Under the pieces are notes generated by a model. The model saw only the letters and a program-made list of their open reading frames with translations. It made no database searches and was not told the DNA's origin. A program made the translations under genes and the position numbers. Positions 17,271 through 26,900 of a DNA stretch of 46,367 nucleotides are shown piece by piece. Origin of the DNA: a virus. Where the stretch lies: positions 1-46,367 of IMG/VR virus record IMGVR_UViG_3300034418_004482. The stretch is one strand, 5' to 3'. Within the stretch, counting starts at the first letter, position 1; every line of letters begins with the position of its first letter.

Positions 17271-20200
17271 ATGAAAAAAAGAATTCCTAATTCATATTCT
17301 GCATTTCCCTCCAGTGTAAATATGAGATACGGCAAACGTATGAGTAATGGAGGCGCTATGAATCAGTTAACAGAATTTAACGAAGGAGGCCGCCATGAAG
17401 AAAATGGTTTAGGCGGAATTCCTCAAGGTATGAATGAACAAGGGCAAATGAATCTAGTAGAAGAGGGAGAAACTAAATTCAATGCTGAGAATTATATTTT
17501 TTCTGATACTCTTAAAATAGATAAAGAATTAGCAAAAGCTTTTAACCTTAATTCAAAGATGGTAGGTAAAACTTTTGCAGACGCTTCTAAACTAGCTGGA
17601 CGTAAAAAATCTAGAAGAGAAGGAGATAAAATAGAAGAAGCTGCTAACGATGCAGACTTAATGAATCTTATGGAAGCTCAAGAAGCTTTCAAGCAAAAAG
17701 AAATAGAAGAAAGACTAGCAGAAATAGATGCATTAGACCCTACTGTTCTTCCTGCTATGATGGGACAAGGACAATCTCAAGGTGATCCAGCAATGGGAGG
17801 ACAAATGCAAGAAGCTCCTATGGATGAGCAAGCTATGATGGAACAACAAATGATGGCGGAACAAGGACAACCATCTCCAGAAGAAATGGCTATGATGCAG
17901 CAGCAACAAGATATGGCTATGGGCCAACAAGAAGGTATGATGAGAAGCGGAGGTAAGATACCTAAATCAGTATTATTATCTAGAGCAAAATCTCATATGT
18001 CTGATGCAGCTGCACAAGAGTATGTAAAAAATTATGATAACGGAGGTAATTTAGGAGGACCTTATCCTAGACACAGCATTGGTTTAGGTTATAAAAGACC
18101 AGTATATCCTATGACTGAAGAAGAAGCTAGAAGACAAAAAATATATGAAGGACCTTATAAAGATCATGTAGAAAGGTTAAATGATATAGATTTAGCATTT
18201 GATAATCCAACTGCTTTAGTAACAGGAGAACCATTAGCAGGAGAAAAATCTTTATTTAAAGACTATCTAAAATGGTGGGATTCACCGCAACCTTATCGTC
18301 CAACTCGTAAAGATGAATGGCCAGAAGCTGAAAAGTTAGGTGGATATTTAGGAGACGGAAAAAGTTCTTTTGGAGGCGGAGGTTATATGTCACGTTCATA
18401 TGCACCAGGAGGTTTTATGGGAATGAACATGGCTAATGCAGGTATGATGAATGCAAATCCAAATCCTTGTGGAGATCCTCCATTACCTCCATGTCCAGGA
18501 CAAGAAACAGGATTTACTTCAACTATAAAAACTAGAGATACAGGCAGCGCTATTCAAAATTTTAGTCCTCATTTATCTTGGACAGAAGAAGCAGGTTTTG
18601 AAGATGATAGAATAATGCAAGATATTCGTCAAAATATGATAAGTAATTTAGGAGCTGTTGGTACTAGCACAGATCCTGCTTATGGTGGCGGAACAGGAAT
18701 TGGAGAATTTCCTGATAAAGAACGTACAAGAAAATTTAAAGATTTTGTAGGAAAAGTAAAAGATGATTTCGTAGACAAACGAGAAAATATAAAAGCTTTT
18801 AGACAAAAACCAAATACAGCAGGTCGTAGATATACACATATGAATAGAGCTCTTAATGTGTTTAGACCAAAAAACGATAGAATAAGAAATAGTGGTAATA
18901 TGCGTTTTGCTGTAAAACACCCTAGAGCAACACAAGATGCACAAGGAAATAATCTTAGAGCTTTAAGTAATCTTTTTCTTGGAGTACCAGATAAAAGTAA
19001 ATGGGTAGGTAGATTTGGAGAAGATCAAATGAGAAGAGGAGGAGGAAAATTATGTTACGGATGTGGAGGTAAGATGCATGCTTACGGAGGTCGTATGAGC
19101 GTACCAGGTGTTCAACATAAATATGGAGCAGGTATGCAAACTGCAGGAACTATTTTAGATACTGCTGCAGATTTTGCTAAATATATTCCTGTAGTAGGAC
19201 AAATTGTAGCTCCTGTTGCAGAAGCAGGAGCAAATGTTTTAAAAGGAGCAGGAGAAGCAAAAGCTACTGATACTGCATATACTTTAAAAGACGCTGCTTT
19301 TGATGCAGGTTCTGGAGCAGCAGGAACTTTTGTACCTGGTGCAGAACAATTTATACAAACTATAGGAGATCAGGCAACAAAAAAAGATAAAGAAGCAGAG
19401 ATGGCAAAAAAACAAGCAATTCTTGCTGACAAAAATCATCCTGATCATAAAAAAGTTAAAGCTGCAATGGAAGCTAGAGCAAATGATGAATCTTTACAAA
19501 ATGCTCAAACATTTCAAAATGTATGGAATCAAACTGCAGGAATGGCAAGTCAATTTATAAATCCTGGAGAAGCAGCAGATACTGCAGCAACTGTTACTGA
19601 AGTTGCTCCTGATGCTATAACGGATACTGTAACAGACACTACAGGACTAGTTGGTGAAGGTATGGGGTATGGTAATTGGGCAGATATAGATATGGGAGCT
19701 CCAGAATTACCTTTTGGAACAGGAGGTCGTATGGGATCTAACTATCTTAAAAATGGCGGAGGTCTTTGGGCTAATATACGAGCTAAGAAAGAAAGAATGG
19801 GAAAAAATTATCGTCCTGCTAAACCAGGAGATAAAGATTACCCAAGCGATGAAGCAATAGAAGCTGCTCAAAAACCAATGGGAGGAAGTTTAACTAATCC
19901 AACTGATCCTATGAATATAGAGCCTCTACCATTAATGCCTGCTAATCAATTTGGTTCTCCTGCTCAAGCAACATTACCTTTTAATTATGCATATAATATG
20001 CAACCTACAAGTATTGCAGATTTCTTTCAAGGAGAGAATGAAATAAATGTAGATGTCGATCAAGAAGATGTTAATAGAGATTTTAAATTTAAAGAAACTC
20101 CTATGCAAGCTGCAGCTAAAGCATTGCCTATTGCAGCTAACTTATATTCAGGATTATTTTCTAAATACGATCCTAAATATGAACCTGAGTTTGTAGCCAC

Positions 20201-20657
20201 TAAGGCTCCTAAATTAGATTACACAGAATCTGTTAATGCTATTAGAAGATCTACTGCAGGTTTAAGAAAAGACTTAAGAAAGTTTGGAAGAAACCCAGGT
20301 AATTTACAAGTAGCTGCGCAAAAAGGAGCTCAATTAGAAGCACAAGCTATTCAGCAAGTAGACACTATTAATGCTAAACTACAATTTGAAGCAGAGAAAT
20401 TGAATAAAGCAGAAAAGCAAAAGCTTGAGAGAATAAAGAAACAATTGATGCTTACTTTTGATGAAGCTAAAAGAAAATCTTTACAAGCATCTGCTGAACA
20501 AACTAAACAAATGGTAGAAGCAAATCAAGCAAATGAATTAGCAGCTTACTATGCTACAATGGCAGGTGAAGGCATTGGTTCAGTAGAATATAAAACTTTA
20601 GCAGATCAATTTGCAGAGATGTTAAAGAATAGAAATAAAAATAAAAAGAAAAAGTAA
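17271..20657 (+). CDS. Glycine/Met-Gln-rich virion cargo protein, 1,128 aa
   Basis: The N-terminal region has a motif I recall from Bacteroidota phage structural proteins: FNEGGRHEENGLGGIPQG, then NLVEEGETKFNAENYIFSD (about residues 36-83). Residues about 160-225 are a low-complexity Met/Gln-rich segment. Short glycine patches recur along the chain (MRSGGKIPK, NGGNLGG, SFGGGGYMS, CYGCGGKMHAYGGRM, GTGGRMG, NGGGLW). A hydrophobic, small-residue helix lies at about 630-660 (YIPVVGQIVAPVAEAGANVL), and the C-terminus (about 1020-1128) is a charged coiled coil. It is likely packed in the capsid and ejected, possibly helping to span membranes. Its stop overlaps the next start (TAATG). No enzyme motif seen. 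Confidence 0.6.
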   Translation: MKKRIPNSYSAFPSSVNMRYGKRMSNGGAMNQLTEFNEGGRHEENGLGGIPQGMNEQGQMNLVEEGETKFNAENYIFSDTLKIDKELAKAFNLNSKMVGKTFADASKLAGRKKSRREGDKIEEAANDADLMNLMEAQEAFKQKEIEERLAEIDALDPTVLPAMMGQGQSQGDPAMGGQMQEAPMDEQAMMEQQMMAEQGQPSPEEMAMMQQQQDMAMGQQEGMMRSGGKIPKSVLLSRAKSHMSDAAAQEYVKNYDNGGNLGGPYPRHSIGLGYKRPVYPMTEEEARRQKIYEGPYKDHVERLNDIDLAFDNPTALVTGEPLAGEKSLFKDYLKWWDSPQPYRPTRKDEWPEAEKLGGYLGDGKSSFGGGGYMSRSYAPGGFMGMNMANAGMMNANPNPCGDPPLPPCPGQETGFTSTIKTRDTGSAIQNFSPHLSWTEEAGFEDDRIMQDIRQNMISNLGAVGTSTDPAYGGGTGIGEFPDKERTRKFKDFVGKVKDDFVDKRENIKAFRQKPNTAGRRYTHMNRALNVFRPKNDRIRNSGNMRFAVKHPRATQDAQGNNLRALSNLFLGVPDKSKWVGRFGEDQMRRGGGKLCYGCGGKMHAYGGRMSVPGVQHKYGAGMQTAGTILDTAADFAKYIPVVGQIVAPVAEAGANVLKGAGEAKATDTAYTLKDAAFDAGSGAAGTFVPGAEQFIQTIGDQATKKDKEAEMAKKQAILADKNHPDHKKVKAAMEARANDESLQNAQTFQNVWNQTAGMASQFINPGEAADTAATVTEVAPDAITDTVTDTTGLVGEGMGYGNWADIDMGAPELPFGTGGRMGSNYLKNGGGLWANIRAKKERMGKNYRPAKPGDKDYPSDEAIEAAQKPMGGSLTNPTDPMNIEPLPLMPANQFGSPAQATLPFNYAYNMQPTSIADFFQGENEINVDVDQEDVNRDFKFKETPMQAAAKALPIAANLYSGLFSKYDPKYEPEFVATKAPKLDYTESVNAIRRSTAGLRKDLRKFGRNPGNLQVAAQKGAQLEAQAIQQVDTINAKLQFEAEKLNKAEKQKLERIKKQLMLTFDEAKRKSLQASAEQTKQMVEANQANELAAYYATMAGEGIGSVEYKTLADQFAEMLKNRNKNKKKK

Positions 20658-23600
20658 TGCCTTTAACGCCTTTATCTACTCCATTTACTACAGAATATAA
20701 GCCTCTTGGATTAGAAGCCTTTGCGGAGCCTTTGTCTAAAATGAAAGAAAAGTTTGATGTAACTAAATCTGAAATAGATAAAACTAAGTACGCTTTATCA
20801 CGTATGAGTCAAGACGATGAAAGAGCTAAAAAGTTATTGGCAGATTTAGATGCAAAAACTCAAGAACTTTCTCAAAATTTAACTCGATCAGGTAACTATA
20901 GAGTAGCTACTCAACAGCTTCAAGATTTAAACGAATGGTTTAATACTAATCCTGAGTTTGCAGGAATGAAGCAAAACTATAATAATTATCAGAAGAATTA
21001 TGCATTAATGCAGAAGAAGTTAGAAAAAAGAGAAATAACTCAAGATGACTTTGAAACCTGGGATTATTATGTTAGAAATAAATTCTCAGGAACTAATTAC
21101 GATCCTACTACAGGTAATTATAGTACTGGAAACTTTACTCCTAAATCAGAAAACAGAGAAAAAGAAATAGAAGACTTAGTTCTTAAGATAGCAGCTATGG
21201 AAGAAGACCAACAAGTAAATGCTATTATGGGGATAAATAGTGCTGTAGATGCTGGAGAGATAAGACAGCAACTAACTAAATATAGGACAAAAGAAGATGC
21301 TGCTAGGTCTATTAGAAACTTTATTACAACAGGAGAAAGATTTAAAAATTGGAAACAAGAAGATGCTCAGATGAAGTTTTTCGAATTAAACGATAGAACT
21401 AAGAAAGCAGCTCTTCAAGGATTAACTGAAGATAAAGACCCTTATCAATTTTCTAGAAATGTTTTAATCGAATCTCTTCCTGAATTAGAAGAGCTCCACG
21501 ATCAAGTTACTAAAGTAATAGCTAATCCAAATGCTACATCTGAGGATATAGCTAAAGCTAAAGAAATACAAGCCGAAGCAGAAGAAAAAATGGCTGACAT
21601 CCAAACTATGTTAGAAAACAATGATGTTGAAGCTATAGAACAAGAAGCTGCAGGTATTTATGTAGCAGATAAGTTAGGATACTTTGATAAGATAGCATTA
21701 GCAGGCGCTGACATTGTAGACTTTATTAATGAGGGAGCGATTAGCTCCTCTGGTAGTGGTAGGAAATCTACTAAAATAAAAGAAGCAAATGAAGTAGGAG
21801 ATATTGCTACACAGTTAAATCCTGTCAATGTTATGAAAGAAACTCCTTTAGCAGGAGGTACTTCTCCTTTTAACGCAGAAGAAAATATACAACTTGAACC
21901 AGTTGAGTATACTATAAGCGCTACAGGAGCTGATGGAGAAACTTATGAAAAAGTAGTAGAGATAGAGCCTTCTTCTAGTATAGGTGCAATGTATCAAAAA
22001 AATGTAGATGTGCTTACTCCATTTGTAGGTGGAGTTTCTAAATATACTACAGGAGATGGAACAGTAAGCTATGCCCAAACAAGTGATTATATATTAACTG
22101 TTCATGCAGAAAACGAAGCATTGTCTAAGACTACTCTTGGTTTTGAGCAAATGTACGATCAAAGAATAGCTACTTTAACAGATGATATTAATGCTTATAA
22201 AGTTGAATTATTAGACCCAACTTTAACAGAAGAACAAGAAGCAGAATTAGAAGCTAAAATTAAAGACGCTAGAAAAGAAAAATATCAAGCTACTTATTCT
22301 AAAGTAGGACAATTAAAAGACCTTGATTTCTTAGTAACAGAATATATAAATGATAAATCAGAAGAAGAGCTAGTTCAAATTATAAAAGACCAAGCAGGAG
22401 ATCTTAATCTTTCTGATGAAGATATTATAAAAGACATAACTAAATTAAAAGAAGACTTCGAAGCTAATACTGTAAGTAGTCCTAAATTCTTAGATAAAGA
22501 ATTAAATTCTTTAATAGGAACTAGAAAACAAGAAAAAAATGAACTAGTAAAAAATCTAGATAACGAATTTAAAGATCTTATGGACGAGGCTGCTAGACAG
22601 TTTATGGGAAAAGAAACTAGCGAGTTAACTGAAGCAGAACAAGAACAATTAGAACTTTATGTAAGCGGCAGAATGGATCAACAAGAAGAAGGTTATGAGA
22701 ATATTCCTGAAGAAGTAAAGGCTGAGAGACAAAGAATTTTTGAAAGACTTAATGCTATTGACGGAGAAATGGACAGTGCACTTGATATGGTCGACAATGT
22801 TTTTTCCCCTGGTGAACTACTATTGAATAAAATTTATAAAGAGTATAGAAAATCTAAAACTTTAGGAAGCGAGCAATTCTATCAGATTCCTCAAATAATT
22901 GTAGACAAAGGCGCTGATAAATTCTCTAGTGGGCAATTTAAAGCTTTAGTAGACGACGGAATGGTAGCAAGAGGTAGTAGAAATTCTAGAGTAATATGGG
23001 ATCCTTCTACAAGACAATCTATTGCAATGGACCCAGGAGGTCTTAAGCATTCTTATACTTTAGATGCATATCGTACAGATACTCCTAGATTTGCAGGAGT
23101 AGACCAAAATGGTAATGTTATTATGGCATTCTATAGAAAATCAGCATTAACCGATCAAAATCAAAATTTAAAAGATTGGCAATCTTATATAGATAAAGGA
23201 ATCCAACCTTTAGCTGAAACAACTCAAAAACGACTTGAAGCATATGAAGCTGGCGAAGACGTTAGAGTAAAATTCAGTAAGCAGGAATTAGAAGCAATGC
23301 AAAAAAATAATCCTGAAGTTTTATATTTAAGTTCAGAAGGATTAGATTATAAGCCTATAGAAACAGTAACAGAAAACTTTGTAGATTATATAGAAAGCGC
23401 TAATGCTATTGCTAATCCTGATAATAGAATAGAATTCATAGAAAAACAAAGAGCTAACTACGCTCCTTTCTATATGGCTTCTAATCCTAAAGCAGCTAGA
23501 GAATATAATCAATTTGCTAATACTCTTCAGTATAGAGCAAATAATGGAATAGAGTCTTCGATAAGTCAAGGAGCAACTAAGCCAGCACAAAGCCCTCCTT

Positions 23601-23938
23601 ATACTGACGCGCAAGGAAGAGAAGTACAAAAAGAATATCAAGCTACTTTCCAAACAACAGCTGATAAAGAAATTCTAGTTCAATATACAGAAGTAATTAG
23701 AGACGCAAATAATTACGATAATATTATCTCTACTGATGAATTACCTGCCCTTACAATAAGTAATCAAGTAAATCTTCCTACTGCTTTAGCAAAATTAGAT
23801 TTAACTTTTGGAACAGGTGCAGATTTAAATTTAACATACACTGCTAAAGGAGGAAGAAGACAACCTTTAGTATTAGCATTTATGGTAGACTCTGATGTAT
23901 ATAGAGATCCTAGAAGAATGCAAAATATTATTAAATAA
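20657..23938 (+). CDS. Coiled-coil virion cargo protein, 1,093 aa
   Basis: Joined to both neighbours by TAATG overlaps (20655-20659 and 23936-23940). The protein is strongly helical and charged, with long heptad-like stretches near residues 20-130 (SKMKEKFDVTKSEIDKTKYA), 200-330 and 500-720. The last 350 residues look more globular and beta-containing (VIMAFYRKSALTDQN, LTISNQVNLPTALAKLDLTF). No membrane segment, signal peptide or catalytic motif is visible. Position between the glycine-rich cargo protein and the Tudor-ended protein suggests it is packaged and ejected with the polymerase complex. It could equally be an internal core scaffold. Function not recognised. Confidence 0.6.
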   Translation: MPLTPLSTPFTTEYKPLGLEAFAEPLSKMKEKFDVTKSEIDKTKYALSRMSQDDERAKKLLADLDAKTQELSQNLTRSGNYRVATQQLQDLNEWFNTNPEFAGMKQNYNNYQKNYALMQKKLEKREITQDDFETWDYYVRNKFSGTNYDPTTGNYSTGNFTPKSENREKEIEDLVLKIAAMEEDQQVNAIMGINSAVDAGEIRQQLTKYRTKEDAARSIRNFITTGERFKNWKQEDAQMKFFELNDRTKKAALQGLTEDKDPYQFSRNVLIESLPELEELHDQVTKVIANPNATSEDIAKAKEIQAEAEEKMADIQTMLENNDVEAIEQEAAGIYVADKLGYFDKIALAGADIVDFINEGAISSSGSGRKSTKIKEANEVGDIATQLNPVNVMKETPLAGGTSPFNAEENIQLEPVEYTISATGADGETYEKVVEIEPSSSIGAMYQKNVDVLTPFVGGVSKYTTGDGTVSYAQTSDYILTVHAENEALSKTTLGFEQMYDQRIATLTDDINAYKVELLDPTLTEEQEAELEAKIKDARKEKYQATYSKVGQLKDLDFLVTEYINDKSEEELVQIIKDQAGDLNLSDEDIIKDITKLKEDFEANTVSSPKFLDKELNSLIGTRKQEKNELVKNLDNEFKDLMDEAARQFMGKETSELTEAEQEQLELYVSGRMDQQEEGYENIPEEVKAERQRIFERLNAIDGEMDSALDMVDNVFSPGELLLNKIYKEYRKSKTLGSEQFYQIPQIIVDKGADKFSSGQFKALVDDGMVARGSRNSRVIWDPSTRQSIAMDPGGLKHSYTLDAYRTDTPRFAGVDQNGNVIMAFYRKSALTDQNQNLKDWQSYIDKGIQPLAETTQKRLEAYEAGEDVRVKFSKQELEAMQKNNPEVLYLSSEGLDYKPIETVTENFVDYIESANAIANPDNRIEFIEKQRANYAPFYMASNPKAAREYNQFANTLQYRANNGIESSISQGATKPAQSPPYTDAQGREVQKEYQATFQTTADKEILVQYTEVIRDANNYDNIISTDELPALTISNQVNLPTALAKLDLTFGTGADLNLTYTAKGGRRQPLVLAFMVDSDVYRDPRRMQNIIK

Positions 23939-26900
23939 TGGCAGACGAGAAAGAACTCAATCTTAAAGGGATGGATACTAGTAATCCTGATGGAGAACCT
24001 CAAATAAATCCCATACTACAATCTGCAGAAGAAAAAATACAATCTTCTGATGCTTATATACAGCCTAGAAAAGAGCAACAAGATTTTATAAATAATCTAG
24101 CAAATGCAGGTATTAACGGAGTAACTAATGATACTATTAAGGGAACTAACTTTATGGTAGATCCCGCTGCTAAAGAATTATTTACTTCTGTTGATTTAGC
24201 TAAAGCAATTCCTGATCCTAATGAGCGTGCAGAATATATTAGACAGCACGGCAGTAAAATGACTAGGCTACTAGATCCTGATACTTATGGTATAACATTT
24301 AATAGAGAGATAGGAGATTATGCTGCATTTAGACAAAACAATTATTACAAACAATTAAAAAAGTTTGTAGATGATTTAGATGAAAATCAAGGTTTTTGGG
24401 AATCATTGGGAACTACTTCTGGTAAATTAGCAGGTTCTACATTAAATAATATAGGAGCAAATATTTTAGCACCTATATATGGAGTAGGATCAGCATTATG
24501 GAATTGGGATAGAACTAAAGTTTTTGATAATGATGTAGGCGAGTGGTTTAATAAAAACCAAGAATACATAGACCAACGTCTTGTAATCTACGGAGGATAC
24601 GATTATGCTAAAAACAGAGATAAACAAACTTTCTTTTCTAGAATAGCTGATCATCCTTTTAAATCTATTAACGACGATATTGTTCCCACAGTCTCTTTTG
24701 TTATGGGGGCAGTGGGTGCAGAAATACTTTTAGGAAAAGTAGGATTAAAAGGAGCCATGGGAAGGCCCACTAGAACGATAGCTCGTGCAGGCGCTATTGG
24801 TACAGAAAAATTTTCTAAAGCTTACAGAGCTATTAGAGGTTTAGAAAAATTAGACGACATACAGTCTATGAGAAAGATAGTAAAAGCTACCGATGCTTTA
24901 CAAAAAGGTATGGGTACTATAGGAACTATGTATCGATCAGCTGCTTATGAATCAGCAATGATTGGTAAAGACACTCAAGACAGTACTTTATTACAATCTA
25001 AATACGGATATATAAAGAACGATCCTCAATTGTTTGAGGAATATAAAGAACTTGTTCGCCAAAATACAGATGAGTTTGGTAATCTAGAAATCTCAGAAGA
25101 AGAAATCATTGAAACTATTGCTAGAAAAATTCCTAGAGGAGAACTAGCAATGATGCAACATAATTCTAAGAATGCAGGTACGGCAGCATTCCTTACTAAT
25201 ATTCCATTAGTAGGTGCTAGTTATATGATTCAGTTCCCTAAAATATTTGGATCAGGTTTTAGAAACAATCAAAAGATTTTATCTAGAAGCGGAGTCCTTT
25301 ATGGAACAACTAGAGATGCTACAGGAAAATTAGTTTCAGAATTTGCAAGTGCAACTAAATTAGAAAAATTCTTATTTAAATATGCAATGCCTTCATTAAA
25401 AGTAGGTATTACTGAAGGATTTGAAGAATTTTCTCAAGGTGTTATAGAAAAAGGATATTCAGACTATTGGGCTTCTCCTTATACTAAAAGCGCTAGAGAC
25501 TCTTCTATAGGCTTTATACAAGCTATGGCAAGTGCTTCTAGAAAGTATGCTACATCTATAGAAGGAATTGATTCCATGAGTTTAGGATTTTTAATGGGAT
25601 TCTTAGGGATTCCTATGGTAAAACCTAAAGCAAGTGGTAAGATGGGTCTTGGATGGAGCGGGGGTTTTTATGAAGCAGTAGGAGAAGTATCAGAAAAGAT
25701 TTCTGAAGTAGAAGCTGCTATAAAAAATTATAATGAAGGAATTCAAATGAATGAAGTCCTTAAAAATAATTTCGATGCTTTTAGAAAATCTGTTAGTATA
25801 CAAGAAGATAAAGATCTTGCTCTAGCTAAAGGAGATGTCTTTGGATATAAGAACGCAGAATTTGATGAGCTATTTAATTTTGTAGAAAACAGAATGAGCA
25901 ATGGAATTCTGGACACAGTGTACCAGGATATAGATGCTTTAGAGAATATGTCTCTAGAAGAGTTTAACGAACAGTTTGCTCACAAAGATGAAGCTCTTCA
26001 ATTTACAGAAGAAACTAAAAAGAAGAATTTAGAAACTCTTCGTAAAAGAGTTGACACAATTGTTAAGAATCAAGATACATTTGATTCTATAGCTAGTGAT
26101 AGAAAAACCTGGATAGATAAATTCTTTCTTAAAAATTATAAAGGATTAGATCAATTAGAAGAACTTGACCCAAGTAAGAATCCTGAGCTCGAAATGGATC
26201 AGCAGGATTATATGCGAGCAAAAGCAAACTTTATAAGAAATAAACAAAACGCTCTTAAAAAACAAGCTGTTTATTTATTATCTAGTAGAGACAATCTAAA
26301 AGAAAGAGAAAAAGAACTAAGAGAAAAACTAAATGAATTAGCTCCTAATAGTAATCTAGATGTTTTATATAAAGATGAAAATTATAGAGAAGTACTAGCA
26401 GCTGTAGAAAAAGGAGACGTAATTTATTTTGCACAAGAAGAAGGCAAGAAAAAACTAGATAGTTTTATTAAAGAGATCTTAGGTCAAATAAAAGAAGATA
26501 ATTTTGAATCATATAACTTTAATAAATCTGAAATAGAAGGTATTGTTAAAGATATATTTCAAATTAAAACTAAGCAAGCTAAAGTTTCTGAAATCTATTC
26601 TACTCTCTTTACAAATAAAGGAGCCAATACCTGGTTTAAATTAAAAGAAGATTTTGAAAAACAATTTGCTGAAGAGCTTATAGATGGCATAAAAAAACGA
26701 GCAGAAGAAGCTGTCAATAAAAAACAAGATGGTTCTAGTGTAAAAACAAATCTTGATTCTTATAGAGAACTTTTTGGAAAAGATGTTCCTGCTCATTCTG
26801 AAAATGTTATAAGCCAATTAAATACTGTAAAATCAAAATTATCTGACCCAGAAACTGCTCCATATGAAGAAGTAGTTGAGGCATTAAAAGATGGAAAGAA

